Assembly (NCBI GenBank): GCA_030427585.1
Contig: JAUIBW010000038.1
Coordinates: 1-54,800 of the forward strand
Direction of reading: 5' to 3'
Length of the DNA: 54,800 bases
Origin: Bacteroidia bacterium
GTDB taxonomy: Bacteria > Bacteroidota > Bacteroidia > Flavobacteriales > Flavobacteriaceae
Part shown: positions 34,208-42,779 of the stretch, in pieces
How positions within the stretch are numbered: position 1 is the first letter of the stretch
Layout of the letters: every line of letters begins with the position of its first letter
Position numbers and translations under genes: made by a program
Notes under the pieces: generated by a model
The model's input: the letters and a program-made list of their open reading frames with translations, nothing else
The model's database searches: none
Told to the model about the DNA's origin: nothing

Positions 34208-35449
34208 ATGACCTCTACAGGAACAATGGAGTTAATGGCACCGGCAGGTAATTTTGAATCTCTACAAGCTGCCATTGATAATGGAGCAGATTCTGTTTAT
34301 TTTGGTGTAGATCAATTAAATATGCGGGCTAGAGCTAGTATAAATTTTACGATTGCGGATTTACCTGAAATAGCACGTCGCTGTGCCAAAAAAAATATAC
34401 GTACCTACCTCACACTTAATACTATAATCTATGATCACGACTTATCGATTATAAAAACGTTATTAGATGCTGCCAAAGCTGCAAACCTGACTGCTGTAAT
34501 TGCAATGGATCAGGCCGTTATAGCCTATGCTAGACAGATTGATATGGAAGTTCATATTTCTACCCAAATCAATATAACCAATATTGAAACGGTAAAGTTC
34601 TATTCGCTTTTTGCAGATACCATGGTAATGAGCCGGGAATTAAGTTTACGGCAGGTAAAGAAAATTTGTGATCAGATAGAGAAAGAACAAATTAAAGGCC
34701 CTTCGGGGAGGTTAGTTGAAGTTGAAATTTTTGGTCATGGAGCACTTTGCATGGCGGTGTCTGGTAAATGTTACCTGAGCTTGCATTCGCATAATTCTTC
34801 TGCCAACCGTGGCGCCTGTAAACAAAATTGTAGAAAAAAATACAGCGTTGTGGATCAGGAAACTGGTTTTGAAATGGAATTGGATAATGAATATATAATG
34901 TCTCCAAAAGATTTATGCACATTGGATTTCTTAGATCAGGTTATAGACACCGGGGCCAAAGTATTAAAGATTGAAGGTCGCGGGCGAGCTCCCGAATACG
35001 TAGCCAAAGTAATTAAAACGTATCGCGAAGCTATAGATGCCTGCACTAATGGAACCTTTACCAAAACCAAAATTGATTACTGGATGAAAGAATTAGAAAA
35101 AGTATATAACAGAGGGTTTTGGAGTGGATATTATTTAGGGCAAAAATTAGGAGAATGGAGTGATGTTTCCGGATCCAAAGCCACACAAAAGAAAGTATAT
35201 ATTGGTAAAGGTGTTCATTTTTTCCCTAAGCCCAGCATCGCAGAGTTTAAAATTGAAGCTTATGATATTAAACTTGGGGATACCATATTAATTACAGGTC
35301 CTACAACAGGAGTAGAAGAGTTTAAACTCAAAGAGATGATGGTAAACGATGAGCGATTAGATATTGCACAAAAAGGAGATTCGTGTACTATCCCTACCAA
35401 TTTTAGAATACGTCCTTCTGATAAACTTTATAAAATTGTTCAGGAATAA
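34208..35449 (+). CDS. Peptidase U32-family protein
   Basis: A 413-residue U32 (collagenase-like) protein: MELMAPAGNFESLQAAIDNGADSVYFG at the start, EIFGHGALCMAVSGKCYLS in the middle and RGACKQNCRKKY, giving the conserved cysteines that hold an iron-sulfur cluster in UbiU/UbiV/RlhA relatives. Such enzymes act in O2-independent hydroxylation or rRNA modification rather than proteolysis. The stop overlaps the start of a ferredoxin gene by one base, which fits an iron-sulfur enzyme with its electron donor. Confidence 0.9.
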   Translation: MTSTGTMELMAPAGNFESLQAAIDNGADSVYFGVDQLNMRARASINFTIADLPEIARRCAKKNIRTYLTLNTIIYDHDLSIIKTLLDAAKAANLTAVIAMDQAVIAYARQIDMEVHISTQINITNIETVKFYSLFADTMVMSRELSLRQVKKICDQIEKEQIKGPSGRLVEVEIFGHGALCMAVSGKCYLSLHSHNSSANRGACKQNCRKKYSVVDQETGFEMELDNEYIMSPKDLCTLDFLDQVIDTGAKVLKIEGRGRAPEYVAKVIKTYREAIDACTNGTFTKTKIDYWMKELEKVYNRGFWSGYYLGQKLGEWSDVSGSKATQKKVYIGKGVHFFPKPSIAEFKIEAYDIKLGDTILITGPTTGVEEFKLKEMMVNDERLDIAQKGDSCTIPTNFRIRPSDKLYKIVQE

Positions 35450-35679
35450 TGGTAGTAGTAACTCTGCAACGCGAAAAATGTATTGGTTGTAATTATTGTG
35501 TAGAAATGGCCCCTACTCATTTTCAGATGTCTAAAAAAGATGGAAAAACTGTACTATTACATGCTACAGACAAAAAAGGGTTCCACACCCTGAAATCTCC
35601 TGACAATACTATTTATGATGATTGTGTACAGGCTCAAAAAGCCTGCCCAGTAAAGATTATTACGACAAAGATGGTATAA
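35449..35679 (+). CDS. Small 4Fe-4S ferredoxin
   Basis: A 76-residue single-cluster ferredoxin of the monocluster type: CIGCNYC (C-x2-C-x2-C) near the N-terminus and a later CP in ACPVKII, with an additional Cys in DDCVQAQ. It starts within the stop codon of the U32 gene and is surely co-translated with it, so it likely donates electrons to that enzyme. Confidence 0.88.
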   Translation: MVVVTLQREKCIGCNYCVEMAPTHFQMSKKDGKTVLLHATDKKGFHTLKSPDNTIYDDCVQAQKACPVKIITTKMV

Positions 35680-35740
35680 CACCTCCTATCTTTAATAATG
35701 TAACGTTTCTTTAAAGGGCAGTCTACTCTATAAGTACATT

Positions 35741-36898
35741 CTATAATGTTCCTCGTCTTGCCTGTTCTGCTTCTATTGATTCAAAAAGGGCTTTAAAATT
35801 ACCTTTCCCAAAAGATTGCGCTCCTTTACGTTGAATAATTTCAAAAAACAATGTGGGTCTATCAGTCAATGGTTTAGTAAAAATCTGAAGCAAATACCCT
35901 TCATCATCTCTATCTACCATAATCCCATGCTTCTTTAGGAGTTTCATATCTTCTGCTATTTCTCCTACACGATCTCCAACGGTATCATAATACGTTCCTG
36001 GTACATATAAAAACTCTACTCCTCGTTTTTTCATTTCGCTAACCGTAAATACAATATCATCTGTAGCAACAGCGATATGCTGACATCCTGCTCCGCCATA
36101 AAAATCTATATATTCCTCAATTTGGGATTTCTTTTTACCTTCGGCGGGTTCATTTATCGGAAACTTAATTCTTCCATTCCCATTGGTCATTACTTTACTC
36201 ATTAAAGCCGTATACTCTGTAGAAATATCTTTATCATCAAAGGTAATCAGGTTTGCAAATCCCATCACTTCATTATAGAATTTTGCCCAAACATTCATTT
36301 GACCCCAATCTACATTGCCTACCATATGATCAATATACTTTAAACCGCAACTTGTTGGATTGTAGTGAGATTCCCATTTTTCGAACTTTGGAAGAAATGT
36401 TCCGTTGTAGTTTTTACGTTCAACAAAAACATGTACTGTATCTCCATAAGTGTGTATTCCTGATCGCACTACTTCTCCTTCTTCATCTTTTTCTACTCTT
36501 GGCTCAAAATAAGATTTTGCACCTCTTTTTGTAGTTTCCTCCCAGGACTTACGAGCATCTTCGACCCATAATGCAATAACTTTAACTCCATCACCATGTT
36601 TTTGAATATGATCATATATTTCTTTGCTTTCTCCGCCTGGCATTGGTGTTGTAAAAACCAAACGTATTTTATCTTGTACTACAACATAGGATGTTCTGTC
36701 TTTTAGGCCTGTCTCTAAACCGGCATAAGCCAAAGATTGAAATCCAAGTGCCGTTTTATAAAAATGTGCTGCCTGTTTTGCATTGCCAACATAATATTCT
36801 ACGTAGTCTGTTCCTAAAAGTGGTAAAAAATCTTCGGCTTCAGGAAATATTTTCTCTAAGCTGTATTTATAGTTTTCTATATTTTTTAAATTTGGCAT
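35741..36898 (-). CDS. hppD: 4-hydroxyphenylpyruvate dioxygenase
   Basis: A 385-residue non-haem iron dioxygenase converting 4-hydroxyphenylpyruvate to homogentisate in tyrosine catabolism. Two VOC domains are visible; the three iron ligands are the His in LKYIDHMVGNV, the His in GAGCQHIAVATDD and the Glu in LFFEIIQRKG near the C-terminus. It follows hmgA by 25 bp in the same direction, so both are one operon. Length is typical. Confidence 0.96.
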   Translation of the reverse strand: MPNLKNIENYKYSLEKIFPEAEDFLPLLGTDYVEYYVGNAKQAAHFYKTALGFQSLAYAGLETGLKDRTSYVVVQDKIRLVFTTPMPGGESKEIYDHIQKHGDGVKVIALWVEDARKSWEETTKRGAKSYFEPRVEKDEEGEVVRSGIHTYGDTVHVFVERKNYNGTFLPKFEKWESHYNPTSCGLKYIDHMVGNVDWGQMNVWAKFYNEVMGFANLITFDDKDISTEYTALMSKVMTNGNGRIKFPINEPAEGKKKSQIEEYIDFYGGAGCQHIAVATDDIVFTVSEMKKRGVEFLYVPGTYYDTVGDRVGEIAEDMKLLKKHGIMVDRDDEGYLLQIFTKPLTDRPTLFFEIIQRKGAQSFGKGNFKALFESIEAEQARRGTL

Positions 36899-36923
36899 GT
36901 CTTTAAGTTTTTAAATGAAAAAT

Positions 36924-38084
36924 CTATTCGGTTTTCCAGGATTTATAATAATCATCTACTTGTAAATTCATTGCTTCTTCTGTAATCATAATAGGATTAA
37001 AAGGGTCTATCATAACTGCAAGTTCTTCTGTTGATTTTTTACCAACGCTTCGTTCTATTGCCCCCGGATGAGGCCCATGAGGAATACCTCCCGGATGTAA
37101 TGTAATTTGCCCTTTTTGGATATTATTTCTACTCATAAAATCGCCATTTACATAATACAATAGTTCTTCAGAATCAATATTACTATGATGATATGGTGCA
37201 GGAACTGCTTTAGGATGGTAATCGTATAATCGCGGTACAAAAGAGCAAACCACAAATCCTGCAGCTTCCCATTGTTGATGTATTGGTGGTGGTAGATGTA
37301 TACGCCCTGTTATAGGTTCGAAATCAAAAATTGAAAACGCAAATGGATAATTAAAACCATCCCAACCAATTACATCAAAAGGATGATTGCCATAGGTATA
37401 CTCCCATAGTACATCTTGTTTTTTAGAAATGATTTTAAACTCTCCTTGCTCATCATGCGTTTCTAAATTTTGTGGTAATCTAAAATCACGTTCACAAAAC
37501 GGAGAATGTTCTAAAAACTGTCCGTAATTATTTCTATAACGTTTAGGTGACTCTATTGCACTTGCTGATTCGATAAATAATATTCTATTGGTTTTGGTAT
37601 CAAAATCTATCTGATAAGTTGTTCCTCTTGGTATGATCAAATAATCTCCATATTTAAAAGGAATATTTCCATACATGGTCTTTAATGTCCCAGAGCCCAC
37701 ATGAATAAATAGCATTTCGTCTGCATCACTATTTCTATAAAAATAATCTTGCGAAAATGTTATGGGAGCAGCCAAACCGATCTTTAGATCATTATTGGTA
37801 AATAGTATTTTTCTGCTTTCTAAAAATTCTTCTCCTTTCGGAAGTGAAAACCCCTGAAAGCTCATTGCTTTCATGTTTTTATCGATAGCTATTTTTGGGG
37901 TGATGTCTTTACCTCTTCTAATTTCTGAAACTACTGTAGGAGGATATAGATGATAGATAAGTGATGACATTCCCGCAAAACCTGCTGTTCCAAATAATTC
38001 TTCTTGATACAAGCCTCCTTTAGGGTTGTTAAAAGTGATATGTCTTTTATGAGGGATCTCTCCCAATGAATGATATCTAGGCAT
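36924..38084 (-). CDS. hmgA: Homogentisate 1,2-dioxygenase
   Basis: A 386-residue cupin-type dioxygenase that opens the homogentisate ring to maleylacetoacetate. The active-site regions are PYHHSNIDSEELLYYVNGDF and HPGGIPHGPHPG (His and Glu iron ligands). This is the shorter Bacteroidetes/archaeal-like form, not the 440-residue form of proteobacteria. The isomerase and hydrolase that finish the pathway are not in the window. A TAAGGTT-N5-AACCTTA inverted repeat lies 42 bp before the start. Confidence 0.92.
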   Translation of the reverse strand: MPRYHSLGEIPHKRHITFNNPKGGLYQEELFGTAGFAGMSSLIYHLYPPTVVSEIRRGKDITPKIAIDKNMKAMSFQGFSLPKGEEFLESRKILFTNNDLKIGLAAPITFSQDYFYRNSDADEMLFIHVGSGTLKTMYGNIPFKYGDYLIIPRGTTYQIDFDTKTNRILFIESASAIESPKRYRNNYGQFLEHSPFCERDFRLPQNLETHDEQGEFKIISKKQDVLWEYTYGNHPFDVIGWDGFNYPFAFSIFDFEPITGRIHLPPPIHQQWEAAGFVVCSFVPRLYDYHPKAVPAPYHHSNIDSEELLYYVNGDFMSRNNIQKGQITLHPGGIPHGPHPGAIERSVGKKSTEELAVMIDPFNPIMITEEAMNLQVDDYYKSWKTE

Positions 38085-38125
38085 AAATTACAACGTTAAA
38101 ATGATTAATATGAAATAAATAGGCG

Positions 38126-38144
38126 TAAGGTTAGACAAACCTTA
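38126..38144. promoter_or_regulatory. Inverted repeat TAAGGTT-N5-AACCTTA upstream of hmgA
   Basis: Perfect 7-bp arms (38126-38132 and 38138-38144), 42 bp before the hmgA ATG. Position and symmetry fit a dimeric regulator site for the tyrosine operon; the binding protein is not known. The rest of the gap 38085-38439 holds no ORF. Confidence 0.5.
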
Positions 38145-38421
38145 TTCTGGGTTTCTCTTAATGAGAAAGTGCAAATAGATGAGTATGTATATCCATTGAG
38201 AATTCACAACGCTAATAAAAGTATTGTGTTTTAGAAAAAACATGATAAATATCATATTAACATATTTATTCTTCTGATAAAGAACATCATAAATCCGAAG
38301 ACACTATATGTAGTGTGCCAGAGCGCAAAAATTTGTTAAATAATACTTGTTATTTCCCTAATATTACAATAGAAACATTTTCTTTGTCTTTACTTTTAAG
38401 AATATTGTTGTTGTACTATTA

Positions 38422-38436
38422 TTTACTATTTACAAA
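38422..38436. promoter_or_regulatory. Operator-like TTTACTATTTACAAA before the XRE-cupin gene
   Basis: The first ten bases are identical to those of the site at 42233-42249 before the phosphonate operon (TTTACTATTTGTAAA). It ends three bases before the XRE-cupin ATG. May be an autoregulatory site (inference). Confidence 0.4.
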
Positions 38437-38439
38437 CCA

Positions 38440-39018
38440 ATGGAAGATTATTTAATAGGTATTGGTAAACGTTTAAAAGAAATTCGTAAAAGCGATAAAA
38501 AAACCATTAATGATATTGCCACTAAAGCAGGGGTTAGCAATGGGCTTATTTCCCGAATTGAAAACGGAAGAACCATACCTTCTTTACCTGTTTTGTTAAA
38601 TATTATCAATGCACTCGATATAGAGATTCCCGCCTTTTTTAATGGGATGCCTGGTCAGACTAATTTTACATTTTTAGTCACCAGAGCTTCTGAGTACAGT
38701 GTTATCGAAAAAGAGGATGATGCTATTGGATTTAGCTACAAATACATTTTTGGTAAACAGCTTTCTTCTATTGGTTTTGAAGCTGTCTTTTTAGAAGTAC
38801 AACCAGGTTCTGAACGTAATAAAGTAGAAACTGATGCTTATGAATTTAAATATATTCTAACCGGAGAGTGCCATTACATCATTGGAGACGAAGAAGTTCT
38901 TTTGAAAGAAGGAGATTCGATTTTCTTTGATGGTCGGATTCCTCATGTGCCTGTAAATCGTGCTAAAACATCTTCTAAAATGATTGTTCTGTATTTCTTT
39001 CTAGATAAAGGAAATTAA
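38440..39018 (+). CDS. XRE-family regulator with C-terminal cupin domain
   Basis: A 192-residue repressor-type regulator: an N-terminal HTH_3 domain (about 8-62: KRLKEIRKSDKKTINDIATKAGVS then NGLISRIENGRTIPSLPVLL) and a C-terminal double-stranded beta-helix cupin (about 115-188, KYILTGECHYIIGDEEVLLKEGDSIFFDGRIPHVPVNR), which binds a small effector. It is convergent with the phosphonate-type operon and divergent from hmgA-hppD. A shared operator-like sequence points to the phosphonate operon as target. Confidence 0.9.
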   Translation: MEDYLIGIGKRLKEIRKSDKKTINDIATKAGVSNGLISRIENGRTIPSLPVLLNIINALDIEIPAFFNGMPGQTNFTFLVTRASEYSVIEKEDDAIGFSYKYIFGKQLSSIGFEAVFLEVQPGSERNKVETDAYEFKYILTGECHYIIGDEEVLLKEGDSIFFDGRIPHVPVNRAKTSSKMIVLYFFLDKGN

Positions 39019-39040
39019 AAAACCGCCAAAAGGCGGTTTT
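39019..39040. terminator. Bidirectional intrinsic terminator
   Basis: AAAACCGCC / GGCGGTTTT with an AAAA loop, one base past the XRE-cupin stop; symmetric, so it may also serve the opposing operon ending at 39067. Confidence 0.9.
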
Positions 39041-39066
39041 CAGAAACAAACAATTAAAACATTGAT

Positions 39067-39753
39067 CTAATAAAATATAATATTGATCAACTCTATTAAC
39101 TCATTTACAATAAAATCTGGTTTTGCCTTTTCTAGTTGTTCTCTATTCTGTGCCCCGGTCAAAACGCCGACGGTAATCCCGCAATCTGCATTTTTGCCTT
39201 CTTCTATATCTATTGCAGAATCTCCTGCTTTTAATACTTTAGAGCCATCTATAATATCAAACATTCGCATTGCTTTACAAATCATTTCTTTATGTGGTCT
39301 GCCATTAGTTACATCATCTGCCGTGAGTAATGCATCAAAATGCTCTCCTTTTTTCCAACCTAATTTTGTAATAAGCTGATTTGCTGTCTTTGAATCGTAT
39401 CCTGTATTCAGCACTACATTTATTCCGTTATTTTTCAATACATCGAATAACTCTTCAACTCTTTCGAAAGCTACAACTTCTAGCTCTTTATATCGTTTTT
39501 TTAAAATAGGTTTGAAATTAGAAAATGCTCTTTTTGCAGTACTTTTTACATCTTCACAGGAAGTAACACTAGTCAAAATATCTTGTATCGCCTGATGTTT
39601 TTCTTTTCCTGCTCCATGTTCAAGTACCTGATCCAAACTAACATTATACCCCTCATCATTAATGACTTGCTGTACGGTTTTATAAACTATATTATCTTCG
39701 TTAACTGTGGTTCCTGCCATATCAAAAACAGCCAGTTCAATTTTTTTATTCAT
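39067..39753 (-). CDS. Phosphonatase-like HAD hydrolase
   Basis: A 228-residue HAD protein of the phosphonatase (PhnX-like, TIGR03351) group. The nucleophile is Asp11 in FDMAGTTV: the usual second Asp of HAD phosphatases is replaced by Ala13, as in phosphonoacetaldehyde hydrolase. GAGKEKHQAI in the cap domain places Lys50/Lys52 near the Schiff-base lysine of PhnX. VLNTGYDS and VLKAGDSAIDIEEG complete the active site. It lies two bases after the TIGR03364 flavoenzyme in the same operon. Expected action is cleavage of a C-P bond in a phosphonoaldehyde. Confidence 0.85.
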   Translation of the reverse strand: MNKKIELAVFDMAGTTVNEDNIVYKTVQQVINDEGYNVSLDQVLEHGAGKEKHQAIQDILTSVTSCEDVKSTAKRAFSNFKPILKKRYKELEVVAFERVEELFDVLKNNGINVVLNTGYDSKTANQLITKLGWKKGEHFDALLTADDVTNGRPHKEMICKAMRMFDIIDGSKVLKAGDSAIDIEEGKNADCGITVGVLTGAQNREQLEKAKPDFIVNELIELINIIFY

Positions 39754-39755
39754 AT

Positions 39756-40910
39756 TTATATATTAAAAATTCTTGTAATATTCTCTTTTGCAAAGCCTGC
39801 ACTTCCTGTCATTCCTTTTCCTCCGATCCCGGTTATGATATGAATATTATTACCTATCGTTTCCTGAAACACATCCTTCGTTTTGCATTGAGAATACATC
39901 CCATACCATCGATGTTGAATATCATAAGTTGGTAAATCAATGATTTTTTTCGCTTCGGAAATCATGAAATTATCGATATCCATATCTAAATCATATCCCA
40001 AATCTTCTATATGTTTTGCATCAGCATATTCATGAGAATCTCCAACAATTACAGATCCATCGGGTGCCTGTTTAAACAAAATATGTACTCCCCATTTTTT
40101 CTGAAGTGAATCTGGGTCTTCTTTTGATTTAATTCCTGAAAAGGAAGCACACTCTGTAAATGCTTCATAACGACGTATCGACCATCCTGTTAGTACATTA
40201 CCTGGTAACTGATATCCCGATTGGGTTTTAGTTTGAAGCATTTGTAATTTTGTTACTTCAAGATCACTTTCACTGAAAAGTTTTGGATACAAGTTTTTAA
40301 ACTCGTTTCCATTACAGATGATCACTTTTTCTGCCTCAAAAACTTCTTCTGAAGAAGAGGTAATTTTTACTGTTGTATTTGCTTCTTCACAAGAGATTAC
40401 ATTTTGATTAGTAAAATAGGCCAGATTCATATGTTTCACCATAAAATCCTGTAATCGATGAATCATTTCTCTGGACTCTACCGTAACTTCCTCTGGGAAA
40501 AATAATCCTGCTTCTATATAATCCGTTCGTAATCCCGGATATTTTTTTATACACTCTTCCTTTGTTAATAATACCGAAGCATATCGGTTGTTCTTGTTAA
40601 TTTGATGAAGTTCTTCGATAAGCTGTACTTCTTCTCGATTTGAAGCTAGATATACAGACCCATTTTCTCTAAGGGTAATATCAAATTGTCGCTGAATCTC
40701 TTTGTAGATTTTTAAACTTTCCCTACCGTAGCTTTGCCATTTGGTATTCATTCCAGATGGAACTACTTGTCCAAAATTTTGAGTTGTAGCTCCTTGTGGC
40801 CTTTTATTTTTTTCTAGCAAGGCTACCTGCAATCCATTTTGTAGTGCATGATATGCATGAAACGTACCTAGCACTCCACCTCCTACAACAATGAGGTCAT
40901 ATTTTTTCAT
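39756..40910 (-). CDS. TIGR03364-type FAD-dependent oxidoreductase
   Basis: A 384-residue DAO-fold flavoenzyme with the dinucleotide motif IVVGGGVLGTFHAYHA at the N-terminus, TQNFGQVVPSGMN, and the C-terminal GIGGKGMTGSAGFAKE glycine box. TIGR03364 members (HpnW/PbfD-like) are found with phosphonatases and oxidatively deaminate 2-aminoethylphosphonate or its N-alkyl or hydroxy forms to phosphonoacetaldehyde-type products. The first codons overlap the end of the DUF5690 gene by 14 bp. Confidence 0.85.
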   Translation of the reverse strand: MKKYDLIVVGGGVLGTFHAYHALQNGLQVALLEKNKRPQGATTQNFGQVVPSGMNTKWQSYGRESLKIYKEIQRQFDITLRENGSVYLASNREEVQLIEELHQINKNNRYASVLLTKEECIKKYPGLRTDYIEAGLFFPEEVTVESREMIHRLQDFMVKHMNLAYFTNQNVISCEEANTTVKITSSSEEVFEAEKVIICNGNEFKNLYPKLFSESDLEVTKLQMLQTKTQSGYQLPGNVLTGWSIRRYEAFTECASFSGIKSKEDPDSLQKKWGVHILFKQAPDGSVIVGDSHEYADAKHIEDLGYDLDMDIDNFMISEAKKIIDLPTYDIQHRWYGMYSQCKTKDVFQETIGNNIHIITGIGGKGMTGSAGFAKENITRIFNI

Positions 40911-42189
40911 AATGTAATTCTGTTTGTGTCATTTTTAATTGTGTTTGATATGATTTTTTGAAGTACAACAAAGATCCCAGTATAATGCATATCCCAAGTA
41001 GAGTGATACCGTATGCACCATATATAAAAAAATCTAACCAGGTTAAATTCGCTTGTCCAAAATTTTTATAGAGTAGAGCTGTTATACTTCCTAAATACCC
41101 AAAGGAATCTGCTATATAGATTAAGAATCCCGCATTACCTTTTACTTTGAATGTTGCTATAAATCGATCAAAAAACAAGCAATTAAAAGGAACATAACAA
41201 ATGTAGAGTCCAAAACCACAAATCACCATCCAGATAAAAGGGTTTACTATTTCTAACTGAAATAGAAGTGTAGAAATCCCAATACACAGGATACCTGTTA
41301 AAATCAAAAGATGATAGATATATAATGCTTTTGCATTGTTTTTGATATAGAATGTACTTCCCAAAATCAATAGTACGACTACCGCAATGATGATTTCTGA
41401 AGTAGTATACACCGATATATCTCCCCGATAACCAATACTATCCCAAAGTTCGCGGGCGAAATTATCTCTAAAATCTCTAAATGCAGTCAAAATTGTATAA
41501 AACACTACAATTCCTATAATTGGTACAAGAAAGGAATGAAGCAGTTTTTTTCTATCTATTGAAGACATTGGCCTGCGAGCAGAACGCATTAGCTTATCTT
41601 CTTCGGTTGCCTCAGGTAACTTTTCTAACAACCAGGCAAAAAATACTAACGGGATTATAAATAGTGCCCCTGTAGTTGCCGGCATCCAAAACTGAGATAT
41701 CTCCCAGGTATTCATAAGATATAAACCAACAGATTTTACAATTCCGCTAGATACAATAAAACTTGAGCATAGCGCTACTCCAAATATTTCTGTAAATTTT
41801 CGCCCCTCTAAATATGAAAAAACGATACCCCAAATCATTCCTAATGGTAATCCATTAAAAAACAAAGCAATTGCATTAAATGGTTGCGGAAATAAGGCAA
41901 AAAACAGTAGTGCCAATTCTGCCAATAAAATCAACCCAATCAAATAATGTATTCGTTTCCTTGGTTTTAATTCAGATATTACTTTAATCCCAAAAAATTT
42001 AGACAAAGTATACCCTAATATCTGAGCTATGATCAATATGATTTTGTAATCTATATTGAAAACAGAAAAGCCTTCAAAAGTTGCAACACTAAACGGTTTT
42101 CTAAATGCATACATACAGAAATACGCTCCGAAAGAGGCAATACAAGCTTGTAAGATAAATTTTAGATTAGATAATTTAGTTTTTTTCAA
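40897..42189 (-). CDS. DUF5690 MFS-like transporter
   Basis: A 430-residue inner-membrane protein with about 12 helices, related to the glycerol-3-phosphate/organophosphate transporter branch of MFS (QACIASFGAYFCMYAFRKPF near the N-terminus, then GIVFSYLEGRKFTEIFG). Its constant neighbours suggest uptake of an aminophosphonate (inference). The start is a TTG: no in-frame ATG lies between an upstream stop and Met25, and starting at Met25 would cut the first helix. Two TTTAC-N5-GTAAA sites lie directly before the start. Confidence 0.8.
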   Translation of the reverse strand: MKKTKLSNLKFILQACIASFGAYFCMYAFRKPFSVATFEGFSVFNIDYKIILIIAQILGYTLSKFFGIKVISELKPRKRIHYLIGLILLAELALLFFALFPQPFNAIALFFNGLPLGMIWGIVFSYLEGRKFTEIFGVALCSSFIVSSGIVKSVGLYLMNTWEISQFWMPATTGALFIIPLVFFAWLLEKLPEATEEDKLMRSARRPMSSIDRKKLLHSFLVPIIGIVVFYTILTAFRDFRDNFARELWDSIGYRGDISVYTTSEIIIAVVVLLILGSTFYIKNNAKALYIYHLLILTGILCIGISTLLFQLEIVNPFIWMVICGFGLYICYVPFNCLFFDRFIATFKVKGNAGFLIYIADSFGYLGSITALLYKNFGQANLTWLDFFIYGAYGITLLGICIILGSLLYFKKSYQTQLKMTQTELHYEKI

Positions 42190-42192
42190 ATT

Positions 42193-42249
42193 TTTACAAT
42201 TAGTAAATATTAAAGCTCAAAATTGAAAAATATTTTACTATTTGTAAAA
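42193..42249 (-). promoter_or_regulatory. Two TTTAC-N5-GTAAA palindromes before the DUF5690 operon
   Basis: TTTAC-AATTA-GTAAA at 42193-42207 and TTTTAC-TATTT-GTAAAA at 42233-42249, both perfect, with centres 41 bp apart (about four helical turns). The first is three bases from the TTG start, so binding would block the ribosome site or promoter. A related sequence occurs before the XRE-cupin gene. Confidence 0.65.
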
Positions 42250-42779
42250 CTATAAAGTTTAAGAAATATTTACCATAATTTTGATTAATTGTAAAATTCA
42301 GATTAAAAATATTTCCAAAATAAAGATCATTAATAACAAATTCTTAATCTTGAAAAGAGATTAAAATCATTCTAAACAAACCAATACACAATACAGAATT
42401 CTATTTTTTTCATTTTATAAGCAACATATACTATTGATAATCAATAAATAAAAAATATGATTAAAGTATTTTTTTAAAATTAATTGATAGGTAGTATGGT
42501 TAGCATTGAGTATTTTTAATAGTACTAATCTAGAAGGATACTCTATTGTATTGCCTACACAGACTATAATAGTATAAACCAAGGCCTATTTACCTTTATC
42601 TTAAAGTTTATTTCACAAACAATAATGCCTATAACAAATTGATTATTAATCAGTTTTATTAAAAAAAATAAAATAATTATTTTGAACAAATGAAAGTCTT
42701 GCTAAAGTTTTGAGACCAAATACAATATTTATTCTGATCAAGATCAAAATAAGTTCTACTTAAACTAATAAAAAAATAG
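42250..42779. other. AT-rich divergent region
   Basis: About 530 bp with no ORF between the DUF5690 and Rieske-GltS starts, over 75% A+T by eye. A further half-like site AATTGTAAAA lies at about 42288. No other motif stood out. Confidence 0.35.
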
